From positions 1,178,001-1,242,000 of the forward strand of contig NZ_JAIQYZ010000001.1 of the NCBI RefSeq assembly GCF_020164495.1: a stretch of DNA of 64,000 nucleotides. Direction: 5' to 3'. A program made the translations under genes and the position numbers. Shown here piece after piece: positions 26,051-34,894 of this stretch; within the stretch, counting starts at the first letter, position 1; each line of letters begins with the position of its first letter. The notes under the pieces were generated by a model, which did no database searches, was not told the origin of the DNA, and saw only the letters and a program-made list of their open reading frames with translations. Origin of the DNA: Psychroflexus lacisalsi (GTDB lineage: Bacteria; Bacteroidota; Bacteroidia; Flavobacteriales; Flavobacteriaceae).

Positions 26051-26760
26051 TCACGATTGCTCTAAAGTTTTTGTTAGCTCATGTTATAGGTGACTTTGTC
26101 TTACAACCTCATAGCTGGGTAGTCCAAAAAGAGAAGAAGGGCTTAAGATCAAAATACTTCTGGTTTCATATCGCTATACATCTAGTGCTTTTGTTATTAT
26201 TTACAGGCTTAAAACTAGATTTACTTCCTTATGTTATAGGTATAAGCTTCAGCCATTTGCTCATCGATATAGTGAAGATAAAACTAACACCTAAGCTGTC
26301 GTCAATTCCCTTATTTATAGGTGATCAAATTTTACACTTGCTAGCCATTCTTTTGACTATAGGGGTTTATTTCAATGTTGATTTTACTTTTTTTACTAAG
26401 TATCAGGATATGCTCCTGGTTATTGTTTTAGCTCTTATACTTACCACTTATGTCTCTGCTGTGGTTATGAAGGTGCTGCTCTCCAAATGGGATGTCGATA
26501 CTCTTGAAGGAGAAGCTCTCCACAAAGCAGGATGGTACATCGGTGTTTTGGAGCGTTTATTTATCTTAGGCTTTGTGATAATGAATTACTGGGCGGGAAT
26601 AGGATTTTTGATAGCAGCAAAATCCATTTTTAGATTTAGTGATCTATCCAGGTCCAAGGACAGACAGCTCACAGAATACGTATTGATTGGAACACTCATG
26701 AGCTATGGATTAGCGATTTTAATTGCTCTAGGAAGTATAACCATGTTTAGTTATATTTAG
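26047..26760 (+). CDS. DUF3307 integral membrane protein
   Basis: Polytopic membrane protein of the DUF3307 family, 237 aa, about seven hydrophobic segments. Family marks: LAHVIGDFVLQPHSWVVQK (residues 10-28) and the SHLLIDIVKIKL motif near 77-88 with charged residues inside helices. Translationally coupled to satD by ATGA overlap, so the two proteins probably act together, with SatD as the cytosolic partner. Function unknown. Confidence 0.88.
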   Translation: MITIALKFLLAHVIGDFVLQPHSWVVQKEKKGLRSKYFWFHIAIHLVLLLLFTGLKLDLLPYVIGISFSHLLIDIVKIKLTPKLSSIPLFIGDQILHLLAILLTIGVYFNVDFTFFTKYQDMLLVIVLALILTTYVSAVVMKVLLSKWDVDTLEGEALHKAGWYIGVLERLFILGFVIMNYWAGIGFLIAAKSIFRFSDLSRSKDRQLTEYVLIGTLMSYGLAILIALGSITMFSYI

Positions 26761-26815
26761 TCTCACCTAAATCATAAAGTAAATAACTTTCATTTTACGT
26801 TAAAACTTAGAAATT

Positions 26816-27604
26816 ATGAATATCAGAACAACTACTATTGCATTTTTATTAATGAGTTTTACTCTTTTAGCTCAAACTGATTTGGAAGTCTTAGAACAGT
26901 CGCCAAGACATCATGAATGGGTAGAACTTGAAAATGAAGGCAAGACGCTTTATAATTTTGTGGTTTATCCTGAAGTGTCTGAAAAAGCAAAAGTATTTAT
27001 CGTGATACACGAAAATCGAGGTCTCAACGACTGGGCGAGACGCTTCGCTGATGAATTGGCAGAAAAGGGGTATATAGCAGTTGCGCCAGATTTATTGTCG
27101 AGTACTTCAGAAAAGATTTCTAAAACCAGTGATTTTGAAAATTCTGATGCCGCCAGAACGGCACTTTATGATTTGGATCTGAAACATGTCACCTCAGATT
27201 TGAATGCTGCTTTTGACTATGCTAAATCAATAGCTGCGGGTAATGGCGAAGTTTCGGTCATTGGGTTTTGTTGGGGCGGTTCGCAAAGTTTCAGGTATGC
27301 GACTCATAACTCTGATTTGGAGGAAGCTTTTGTGTTTTATGGTACTGCTTCTACAGATATGGAAGATCTTGCAAAGATTGAAATCCCTGTGTATGGATTT
27401 TATGGAGGAAATGATGCCAGAGTTAATTCCACAATTCCAAAAACAGAGGAACAAATGAACACATTAGGTAAATTTTATTCCTATAATATTTACGAAGGTG
27501 GAGGTCATGGTTTTATGAGAAGTGGAGCACAGCCGGAAGCTTCAGAAGAAAATAAACAGGCTAGGGAGCAAGCATGGAAAGACCTACTAGAGATTTTGAA
27601 TTAA
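26816..27604 (+). CDS. secreted dienelactone hydrolase family protein
   Basis: Alpha/beta hydrolase of the dienelactone hydrolase type. Signal peptide MNIRTTTIAFLLMSFTLLAQ, then the fold with VIHENRGLNDW (about 64-74), nucleophile Cys152 in IGFCWGGSQS, the Asp in YGGNDARVN and the His in GGGHGFMRSG. A Cys nucleophile is characteristic of this family. Export suggests action on an environmental or periplasmic ester; the substrate is unknown. Followed closely by a secreted NTF2-like protein. Confidence 0.9.
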   Translation: MNIRTTTIAFLLMSFTLLAQTDLEVLEQSPRHHEWVELENEGKTLYNFVVYPEVSEKAKVFIVIHENRGLNDWARRFADELAEKGYIAVAPDLLSSTSEKISKTSDFENSDAARTALYDLDLKHVTSDLNAAFDYAKSIAAGNGEVSVIGFCWGGSQSFRYATHNSDLEEAFVFYGTASTDMEDLAKIEIPVYGFYGGNDARVNSTIPKTEEQMNTLGKFYSYNIYEGGGHGFMRSGAQPEASEENKQAREQAWKDLLEILN

Positions 27605-27651
27605 ATGAAATCTGTTTTAAAAACAGAATATTATCTACTTAAACTCACATC

Positions 27652-28077
27652 ATGAAGAAAATAACCTTTTCACTTATTTTAAGCTTAGCCTTTTTCACAA
27701 CTCAAGCGCAAACCCCTTTAGAAGTTATAGATTCCTTTTTTGAAGCTTTGAATTCTAAAGATCATGTTAGTTTGGAAAAACTATGTTTGGACAATCTGCA
27801 ACTTCATAGCATAAAACTAGGTGAAGAAAATAGTGTGACAACTCAAACGCTCAGCGATTTTATCGGGGGAATTAAATCCATGCCAGTAGAGACTAAAATT
27901 TTTGAAAAAATATCATCCAAAGAATCTTTACTTACTGAGCACCTAGCTCAATTTTCTTTGCCCTATTCCTTTTACGTTAACGACAAATTATCACATTCTG
28001 GAACGAATGTGATCACTCTTTTAAAAACAAACGAAGGCTGGAAAATCAGTTATATAGCGGATACAAGAAAAAAGTAA
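27652..28077 (+). CDS. secreted NTF2/SnoaL-like protein
   Basis: 141 aa with signal peptide ending TTQAQ, followed by a cone-shaped NTF2-like domain: PLEVIDSFFEALNSKDHVSLEKL at the start, then beta-strands, ending LLKTNEGWKISYIADTRKK. Such domains bind small ligands or act as isomerases; no active-site residues can be assigned. It follows the dienelactone hydrolase by 47 bp on the same strand and may be co-transcribed. Confidence 0.78.
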   Translation: MKKITFSLILSLAFFTTQAQTPLEVIDSFFEALNSKDHVSLEKLCLDNLQLHSIKLGEENSVTTQTLSDFIGGIKSMPVETKIFEKISSKESLLTEHLAQFSLPYSFYVNDKLSHSGTNVITLLKTNEGWKISYIADTRKK

Positions 28078-28086
28078 ATATAAATT

Positions 28087-29051
28087 TCAAAATAACTGCT
28101 TTGTCTTTTTGAAGTATTTTTTCATCACGAGAAGAGATAATAAGTCTTCATTAAATTTATTTTGAAACTGTGCAACATAAGCCTTTGCATTTTCATTGAT
28201 TTGTAAAGCTTCCTCTGGATTCTGAATATAATAGTTAAGACATTCCTCAAGATCAGAATAATCGTCTTTAATTAAGATGTAATGAAAATTCGGAATCAAT
28301 TTACCTTCTATAAACCAGGTTTCAAATTTTGGCTTGGGCATTACTGCTAAGGAATTTGAGGACATGACCCATTTCAGGTTACTAGCGACATCATTACCTT
28401 CAAGAGAAAGGATAAATTTGTAGTTGAGTTGTTCCTCGATGGTCATTCTGGAAACAATCCACTCATCCGGCAATTCATTTGCATTCACCTTTCCAATATT
28501 TCAAATGGAATGTGTTTTGTACATTTCCATGAACTTAATTCGATGTGGCTGTGTAGGATGCACTTTGCCTCTAAAGACAAGTTGATTTTTTTTATTAGAA
28601 AACTTTTTACTGTCTTTCTTTACAAACGTAAAATGCCGCACTTTATCCCATTTTAATAAAATTGAGTTGGAATTATTTATAGGCCTGCTCTTGACAAAAG
28701 TTGGAAAATCTTGAACCTCTGTAATATCACCGAAAGTATATTTTACCCTTAATTTCTGATTAAAATAGCGATGGTATTCTCTAAAATCAAAAAAATAAGT
28801 TTTGCTATCTTCATTAATATTTATTTCAGAAAGTTTTTTAGACTCCTTGGGTAAATTCTGAACTTCTTCGAGTTTGTTGTAATAATTTAGTCTATCTAGT
28901 ATTTGATTTTTATTGTTTTCAGTAAGTAGATTCAACTTTGTTTCTAATCGGTTTTGGTAAAAAAAGTAGGAAATAGAAAACGAAAATAATTTCTCAAATA
29001 ATAAAGAAGCTTATTGTTTATATGTTTTGGAGATAAGCGTTTAAATTCCAT
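28087..29051 (-). pseudogene. GT90 (CAP10/LpsA-like) glycosyltransferase, broken twice
   Basis: Reading from an ATG at 29051, the N-terminus MEFKRLSPKHINNKLLYY... runs to PTFF and then hits a run of seven T (28959-28965) after which the frame closes; one extra T would continue as YQNRLETKLNLLTENNK, the next coding block. Further on, an in-frame TGA (28503-28501) falls between YKTHSI and NIGKVN, where relatives usually have Cys. Repairing both gives about 321 aa, the usual length, with VKSRPI, DKVRHFTFV and the signature LEGNDVASNLKWVMSSNS of LPS O-glucosyl/xylosyl-type GT90 enzymes. Two independent lesions favour a true pseudogene; sequence error at the homopolymer cannot be excluded. Confidence 0.82.
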
Positions 29052-29142
29052 ATTACTTTTTAATCCAAAAAATCAAACTTATTTAGTAAGATTACATTTT
29101 GATTTCATACCCATCTTATAAAATAGATCTTGTAGTAGTGAT

Positions 29143-30777
29143 TTAGAGCTTTATGATTTTGTAGGTTTGATTGTTAGTTGAACCTTTAATTTTAAAGAGA
29201 TAAACACCAGCAGACCAACCAGACATATCGATTCTAGTTCGTTTATCGTTTATGCTATACGTATCCTTTAAACGGCCTTGTATGGTATAAACCTCAAGAG
29301 TTTGATTGTTAATAAATCCTTCATTAATCAACGTAGTAAATTGATTCACCGGATTTGGTGAAATAGTCAATTTTGATTCATTTGCAACAACATCTGTACT
29401 TAAGCTACTTTCTTGGTAAACTCTGACATAATCTATTTCCATTGCACTTTCTGTAAAGCCAGATTCAATACTCGGCTCAATAGCAGTATTCAAAAGAATG
29501 TACTGGTCTTTGTCAAACGGCCAGGTTTGATCATTTTTAACAGTTGGATTGTAGGTGTAGTGTACATCTCCGTCGACGGAGAACACCATCCTGTCTTCAT
29601 ACCATTCTAGTGTGTAAATATGAAATTCAGTTGAAGCGGTTGGTACGATCTGTCCAGCGGTATTAATCGTTCCACCAAAACTTGAAGGGGTATGCATTGC
29701 ACTCGATACATAATTCTGATTGTCTCCCCAGTGTTCCATGATATCAATTTCACCGCAAGCTGGCCAAGGCGTTGTTCCAAAACCTTCATTACTCCAATAT
29801 CCACCGGTTTCTGTAATATTTTTACCAAGCATCCAGATCGCTGGCCAGGTTCCTACACCTGTAGGTAACTTTGCTCTCACTTGCACTTTTCCATACGTAA
29901 AGGCAAACTTAGAATTTAATCTGGCAGAAGTGTATTGCTTGGTGACGCCTTGATTGGTAAAGGTTTCTTTTTTTGCCACAAGGTGCATTTTTCCATTCTC
30001 AACATATGAATTTTCTGTACGGTCTGTGTAATGTTGTATTTCACCGTTAAACCATGAACCTCCTTGAGGTAACTTGGTTTGATGGAACCAATTTTCAGAA
30101 TTTAAAGGTTGATTGGTTCCATTGGTGTTGAATTCATCAGACCAGACCAATTGATCATAACCTGGATCATTTGGGTTGCCTGGTGTAGTTGGATCCTCAC
30201 CACCTTCAAAATAAAAGTTATCTATATAAGCTGTAACAGCATCGGTATTATTTTCACCATTAACCTGCAAGACTACACGGTTAAAATCAATTCTGCTTAG
30301 TGGATCTGGTGAGTTTTCATTATAATTTATAAAATCATCTGTAGCAAAATCAAACGTAATGGTTTGCCAGTTATTGGGTGTAACTGATTTTATAATTTCG
30401 GTCTGAGTTGTCCAAGGCTCACTTCGATTCTTATTCTGAAGTTTTAACGAAATCTGATTGGGTTGATTTCCTGTGATGCTTGATCCAGGAATATATATCA
30501 TTAAGTCAAAAGGGGTATTTTCCTCTAAAATAATAGGTCTAGATGAATCAAAATAGATGTTGGCATAATTACCAGTGCCATTATCTACATATTTTAATGC
30601 AGTGCCGGATGTATTACTTGAATTAGTACTGAATGGATTGTCAGCATCTAACGTCATAATTATATCTTCTTCATTCCAGGTTATAGTGGAATTGCCTTCA
30701 AAATCGTCTTGTAAAATTTGAGAAAATGAACTAGTGCTAGATATTATAAGTAACGAAATAAGTAATAATCTGATCAT
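29143..30777 (-). CDS. secreted GH16 glucanase with type IX sorting domain
   Basis: Family 16 endo-acting beta-glucanase (laminarinase-like). The start at 30777 gives signal peptide MIRLLLISLLIISSTSSFSQ; an upstream extension is rejected. Residues about 22-192 form a beta-sandwich, likely carbohydrate-binding, followed by a Pro/Gly/Asn linker (194-206) and the GH16 domain (about 207-455) with catalytic E343-x-D345-xx-E348 in CGEIDIMEHWGDN and WPAIWMLG. The C-terminal approximately 80 residues are a Por-type sorting domain (SPNPVNQFTTL... SAGVYLFKI). 544 aa. It faces away from the S9 peptidase gene. Confidence 0.93.
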   Translation of the reverse strand: MIRLLLISLLIISSTSSFSQILQDDFEGNSTITWNEEDIIMTLDADNPFSTNSSNTSGTALKYVDNGTGNYANIYFDSSRPIILEENTPFDLMIYIPGSSITGNQPNQISLKLQNKNRSEPWTTQTEIIKSVTPNNWQTITFDFATDDFINYNENSPDPLSRIDFNRVVLQVNGENNTDAVTAYIDNFYFEGGEDPTTPGNPNDPGYDQLVWSDEFNTNGTNQPLNSENWFHQTKLPQGGSWFNGEIQHYTDRTENSYVENGKMHLVAKKETFTNQGVTKQYTSARLNSKFAFTYGKVQVRAKLPTGVGTWPAIWMLGKNITETGGYWSNEGFGTTPWPACGEIDIMEHWGDNQNYVSSAMHTPSSFGGTINTAGQIVPTASTEFHIYTLEWYEDRMVFSVDGDVHYTYNPTVKNDQTWPFDKDQYILLNTAIEPSIESGFTESAMEIDYVRVYQESSLSTDVVANESKLTISPNPVNQFTTLINEGFINNQTLEVYTIQGRLKDTYSINDKRTRIDMSGWSAGVYLFKIKGSTNNQTYKIIKL

Positions 30778-30919
30778 AAAAAATAATTTCTGCAATATAG
30801 CCTTACTAAAATTATTAAAATTAAAGAAACTTGTTAAAAGATAGAAGATGAAAGGTTTATAAAATTTTGAAATTGAAAGGGTTTCACTACATTTAGATTC
30901 AAATAAAAATTTAAACACC

Positions 30920-33337
30920 ATGAAAAAAATAATTATTTTTTTAGGACTTGTCATGCCACTCTTTGGATGGAGTCAGGTAGACTTAACTTATCAACAACCC
31001 CATGAAGATATTATGGAGTTGGCCAATGTCCCAATGACGCCTTCTATGAGCATTACCCCAGAGGGAGATAAAGCGGTTCTGATTTATCGAAATCAATACA
31101 AAACCATCGAAGAATTATCTGAAGACGAATTGAGACTTGCCGGATTAAGAATAAATCCTAAAACTAACATTTCAAGTCGTACCCGATTTTATACCGACCT
31201 AAAACTTTTTGACCCACAACAAAAGGAAGAACACGTTATTAAAGGTTTACCTAGTAATCCTAAAATCTCAAACATAAGCTGGTCACCAAAATATAACTAT
31301 ATCGCCTTTACACATACCACAGATACCGGAAATGAATTATGGGTTATCGACTACAAAAAAAAGTCGGGAAGTAAACTAACTTCTGCAATTGTCAATGGAA
31401 ACATGGGTACTACTTTGAGTTGGTTTCCAGATGAGTCAGCTCTTTTGGTAAAAACCTTACCAAGTAATAGACCAGATTTAATAAACACGGGGCTTAAAGT
31501 ACCTACAGGACCAACGGTTTCAGTTAATGAAGCGGGTGTTGAGGCTCAAAATAGAACGTATCAGGATCTTTTAACCAACAAAGACGATGAGTTCAATTTT
31601 GAAGTATTGGCCACTTCCGCAATTCATAAAGTTAACTTGAAAGGCAATAAAGAACTTTGGAAGCCAGCAGCTATGTTCGGGAGTATGTCTTTTTCTCCTG
31701 ATGGAAACTATGTCATGTTATCTGAAATCAAAAAGCCTTTCTCTTATATTGTGACTTATGGAAGATTCCCTACTTCTTACAACATTTACACATCAAGTGG
31801 TGATTTAGCTCATTTTGTAGCAGATATTCCGTTGATTGAAGAACAACCTAAAGGTTTTATGTCCACAAGAACTGGCCCCCGGAATATGTCCTGGAGAAAC
31901 GACCATCCAGCTACATTGGTTTGGGTCGAAGCTTTGGATGAAGGCGATGCCAATAAAGAAGTAGACTACAGAGACGAGGTTTATCAACTTGAAGCTCCCT
32001 ATAACGGAGATAAGAATGTTTTAGCTAAAACTAAATTACGCTATTCCGGAATTACCTGGGGTGATGATAAAACTGCGATTTTAAGAGAATACTGGTGGAA
32101 TACAAGAACCTCCAAAACCAGTGTTTTTAATCCTTCACAGCCAGATCAGGAGCATGTAGTGTTCAATGAACGCAACTATCAAAACACTTATGACGATCCA
32201 GGAGATTTCGTAACTACCAAAAATAAATTTAATGAATCAGTGCTTCAGATTTTGAAAGGAAAACTGATTCTTACTGGAGCTGGATATTCTGAAGAAGGAA
32301 AATTTCCTTTTGTTGATGAATATGACCTAAAGTCCAAAAAGACCAAGCGTATTTTTCAGGTGGAAGAATCTGAGTATTTAGAGTCTTTTGTAGATATGAT
32401 TGATGCTAAAAAAGGACTCATTCTTACTCGATTAGAAAGCAGTAATCAGTATCCAAATTATTATTTCAGAAATTATAAAAAAGGAAGTTTAGAGCAAATC
32501 ACAGACTTTAAAAATCCTTTTGAAGCGCTACAAAATGTGCATAAAGAAATAATTACTTACAAAAGAGAGGATGGTCTAGAGCTTTCAGCTACTTTGTATC
32601 TTCCAGTGGATTATGAAGAAGGCAAGAAATATCCAATGATCATGTGGGCGTATCCACGTGAATACAAAGACAAGAACTCTGCTTCTCAAGTGACTTCCAG
32701 CAGTAAAGAATTTACTTATCCTTATTATGGCTCGCCAATTTACTGGGTCAATAGAGGCTACGTCGTTTTAGATGATACTGCCTTCCCAATTATTGGAGCT
32801 GGTGATGATCAACCCAACGACACTTTTGTAGAACAGTTGGTAGGTAATGCAAAAGCAGCTATTGATGCTGTGGATGAAATGGGATATATCGATAGAAATA
32901 AAGTGGCTGTTGGCGGACATAGCTACGGAGCCTTTATGACTGCCAATTTGTTATCACATTCCGATTTGTTTGCAGCAGGAATTGCTCGTAGCGGTGCTTA
33001 CAACAGAACCTTAACGCCGTTTGGATTTCAGTCCGAAGAGCGTAACTATTGGGAAGCTCCAAGTTTATACAACACCATGTCGCCATTTATGAATGCACAC
33101 AAAATGAAGACGCCCTTGTTATTGATTCACGGTCAAGCCGATAATAATTCTGGAACTTATCCTATGCAAAGCGAGCGTTATTTCAATGCCCTCAAGGGTC
33201 TTGGAGCTCCTGCGAGATTGGTGATGTTGCCAAAAGAAAGCCATGGCTATGCCGCCAAGGAAAGCATCATGCACATGTTGTGGGAACAAGATCAATGGCT
33301 AGAGAAATACGTTAAAAACAGAGATCTGGAGGAGTAG
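30920..33337 (+). CDS. secreted S9 family serine peptidase
   Basis: Prolyl-oligopeptidase superfamily enzyme, 805 aa, with signal peptide MKKIIIFLGLVMPLFGWSQ. Residues about 25-540 are a beta-propeller-like region with WSPKYNYIAFTH and FSPDGNYVMLSE repeats; the C-terminal alpha/beta hydrolase carries Ser668 in VGGHSYGAFM, Asp741 in HGQADNNSGT and His775 in ESHGYAAKE. The arrangement resembles exported acylaminoacyl- or glutamyl-type peptidases of Bacteroidetes. Ends at a strong terminator. Confidence 0.92.
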   Translation: MKKIIIFLGLVMPLFGWSQVDLTYQQPHEDIMELANVPMTPSMSITPEGDKAVLIYRNQYKTIEELSEDELRLAGLRINPKTNISSRTRFYTDLKLFDPQQKEEHVIKGLPSNPKISNISWSPKYNYIAFTHTTDTGNELWVIDYKKKSGSKLTSAIVNGNMGTTLSWFPDESALLVKTLPSNRPDLINTGLKVPTGPTVSVNEAGVEAQNRTYQDLLTNKDDEFNFEVLATSAIHKVNLKGNKELWKPAAMFGSMSFSPDGNYVMLSEIKKPFSYIVTYGRFPTSYNIYTSSGDLAHFVADIPLIEEQPKGFMSTRTGPRNMSWRNDHPATLVWVEALDEGDANKEVDYRDEVYQLEAPYNGDKNVLAKTKLRYSGITWGDDKTAILREYWWNTRTSKTSVFNPSQPDQEHVVFNERNYQNTYDDPGDFVTTKNKFNESVLQILKGKLILTGAGYSEEGKFPFVDEYDLKSKKTKRIFQVEESEYLESFVDMIDAKKGLILTRLESSNQYPNYYFRNYKKGSLEQITDFKNPFEALQNVHKEIITYKREDGLELSATLYLPVDYEEGKKYPMIMWAYPREYKDKNSASQVTSSSKEFTYPYYGSPIYWVNRGYVVLDDTAFPIIGAGDDQPNDTFVEQLVGNAKAAIDAVDEMGYIDRNKVAVGGHSYGAFMTANLLSHSDLFAAGIARSGAYNRTLTPFGFQSEERNYWEAPSLYNTMSPFMNAHKMKTPLLLIHGQADNNSGTYPMQSERYFNALKGLGAPARLVMLPKESHGYAAKESIMHMLWEQDQWLEKYVKNRDLEE

Positions 33338-33361
33338 AATTTCTTCTGATTTTGATTTTAG

Positions 33362-33397
33362 AAAAGACTAGGAGTTTATACTTCTGGTCTTTTTTGT
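33362..33397 (+). terminator. terminator of the S9 peptidase gene
   Basis: Fourteen-bp stem AAAAGACTAGGAGT (33362-33375) / ACTTCTGGTCTTTT (33380-33393) with two G-U pairs and a TTAT loop, followed by TTG and TTTT. Downstream, CCTTCAGA is repeated twice in tandem. Confidence 0.82.
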
Positions 33398-33450
33398 TTT
33401 AGTTCGCTTTAGACCTTCAGACCTTCAGATTTAGTAATATTTGTTTTACT

Positions 33451-33495
33451 AAATGTAAAGTTTATTTGTCTAATAGTTTTATTTGCTTTACATTT
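33451..33495. promoter_or_regulatory. inverted repeat before the membrane protein/HTH pair
   Basis: AAATGTAAAG (33451-33460) and CTTTACATTT (33486-33495) are perfect 10-bp complements separated by 25 bp, ending 23 bp before the next start codon. A TTTG (33465-33468) lies between the arms. Two half-sites flanking a promoter are what a dimeric Xre-type repressor encoded two genes on could use. Role is inferred. Confidence 0.45.
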
Positions 33496-33518
33496 ATTAA
33501 AAATTAAATCTGTTTATT

Positions 33519-34001
33519 ATGAAACTAAATTTTTTATTTCCCAATGAGTTTAAAAAAATCGGTTGGATTATACTTATTCCATCCGCAATAATTGGTTTAG
33601 TTACACTTATTTATAATTATGAGCCAACCTTTTTAGATTTCAATGTTCCTGCCATTTTTATCGACAAATTCTCACTTTCTGACGAGAAACAACTTTTTGG
33701 AACGGTCAGTAATAATATCCTTAACGAGATTCTTGGAATTTTAATTATTATCAGTTCTTTACTGGTCGCTTTTTCTAAAGAAAATGTAGAAGATGAATAT
33801 ATTTCCAAAATTAGATTAGAGTCCTTGGTTTGGGCAGTTTATTTTAATTACGGAATTCTTATATTTTCGTTTTTACTTATTTATGATTTTTCGTTTTTAT
33901 GGGTCATGATATTCAATATGTTTACTGTCTTATTATTTTTCATAATTAGATTTAACTGGCAAATTTCCAAGCTAAAAATATCAGCTTATCATGAAGAATA
34001 G
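33519..34001 (+). CDS. small four-helix membrane protein, unknown
   Basis: 160 aa, four hydrophobic segments (about residues 13-31, 67-88, 104-126 and 127-148), no recognised family. It overlaps the following Xre-type regulator by 11 nt. Pairs of a small membrane protein and a short HTH protein of about 65-70 aa are common in bacteria and usually autoregulated; the membrane protein often resembles DUF2178-like proteins, but I cannot confirm that here. Confidence 0.72.
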   Translation: MKLNFLFPNEFKKIGWIILIPSAIIGLVTLIYNYEPTFLDFNVPAIFIDKFSLSDEKQLFGTVSNNILNEILGILIIISSLLVAFSKENVEDEYISKIRLESLVWAVYFNYGILIFSFLLIYDFSFLWVMIFNMFTVLLFFIIRFNWQISKLKISAYHEE

Positions 34002-34197
34002 TATAAAAGTCGAAAGAGCCAAAAAGAATATTACTCAAGCTGAATTAGCAAAATTGGCAAAAGTTAGTAGGCAAACAATTAATGCAATGGAATTAGGGAA
34101 ATATGTTCCTTCCACTGTTTTAACTTTAAAATTAGCTCAAATTTTTGAAGTCGAAATTAGCGAAATCTTTACTTTGGAAGATTCAGATTGGGTTTAG
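33991..34197 (+). CDS. Xre-family helix-turn-helix regulator
   Basis: 68 aa Cro/CI-type DNA-binding protein: IKVERAKKNITQAELAKLAK then VSRQTINAMELGKYVPST (recognition helix) and LKLAQIFEVEISEIFTLED. This is the YozG/CopG-sized minimal HTH class. Starts inside the 3' end of the membrane protein gene, so translation is coupled; the inverted repeat at 33451-33495 is a plausible operator. Confidence 0.92.
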   Translation: MKNSIKVERAKKNITQAELAKLAKVSRQTINAMELGKYVPSTVLTLKLAQIFEVEISEIFTLEDSDWV

Positions 34198-34210
34198 GCG
34201 ATACTACTAC

Positions 34211-34252
34211 CGCCAACTAGATAATTAAGTGAACGCGTGATAAATTCAGCAG
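34211..34252 (-). repeat. short copy of the recurring 3'-end element
   Basis: Read on the minus strand this begins CTGCTGAATTT and ends in a CTAGTTGGCG block, matching the two ends of the longer copy at 40846-40946 but with the middle deleted. As with the other copies, it lies about 20 bases after the stop of a minus-strand gene (here a frameshifted one). Similarity judged by eye. Confidence 0.4.
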
Positions 34253-34270
34253 AGAAAAGAAGAAAAACTA

Positions 34271-34583
34271 TTATTCAACCTGCTTCAGCTGATCTTTTGC
34301 TAATGCTTTCATGTCTTGAGGAACTCTTGGATTCATGAGTGCGACCCAAAGCGGTAGAAAAATGCAATCAGGATGCTTGTGGGATATCCATAAGGCAGTT
34401 CCGGAGTGGTAGAATAATAATCCTGATAATTCTTGTTGACTCTATAATGGTGATCGCTGTTTCTGGTGTATTCAAATCATCAAATAAATAATTAATTACA
34501 AACCATATTATGGCGAAAATGATCGCGAATATAACCTTTGATAAAATCTGTAATTGAGTTTTAGAAATGTGTACAATAATCAA
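34271..34583 (-). pseudogene. small membrane protein gene with +1 frameshift
   Basis: From a TTG at 34583 the frame encodes a membrane helix (LSKVIFAIIFAIIWFVINYLF) and continues to ITIIES; from there a different frame continues QQELSGLLFYHSG, then FLPLWVALMNPRVPQDMKAL and ends DQLKQVE at a TAA (34271). Removing one T in GAGTCAACAAG joins them into about 103 aa, and 313 nt equals 104 codons plus one base. Both halves look protein-like, with a second hydrophobic segment in the downstream half. I do not recognise the family. An ATG start is absent, which also suggests decay. Confidence 0.6.
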
Positions 34584-34894
34584 TTTAATATTTAAATATA
34601 AGCGTTTAATTCAAAGTCTGAAGTATCTATTTGGAAATTTCAATGTAGCGGTTTGGGGTATGTTGCTGCGTAATTCATCTTAAGGGTTTTATTTATTAAT
34701 CATGAACTTTTACGTTGATTGTTGAAAGGGCTCTTAAATTGATTTTAATCAAAGTTTATATTCTAAATATCCAATGAGTTGAAATTATTATAAATGAGGT
34801 TGAATCAAAGCATCCGCATAATTATAGAATAAATACTAAGCTTTACTCACCAGCTTAAAGTTAACTTTATCAAATTCAGAATAGACAAGTTTTA
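34584..34894. other. gene-free stretch, possible remnant of the 3'-end element
   Basis: No ORF or RNA gene seen in these 311 bases. Close to the nhaA stop, at 34845-34881, the minus strand shows TTCTGAATTTG and later GCTGGTGAG, resembling the ends of the recurring 3' element (compare 44776-44874), but the match is short and may be chance. Confidence 0.3.

Noticed and set aside
30778-30954. 59-residue extension of the GH16 protein
   Set aside because: A signal peptide begins at the internal Met (30777) and the extension overlaps the divergent peptidase start.
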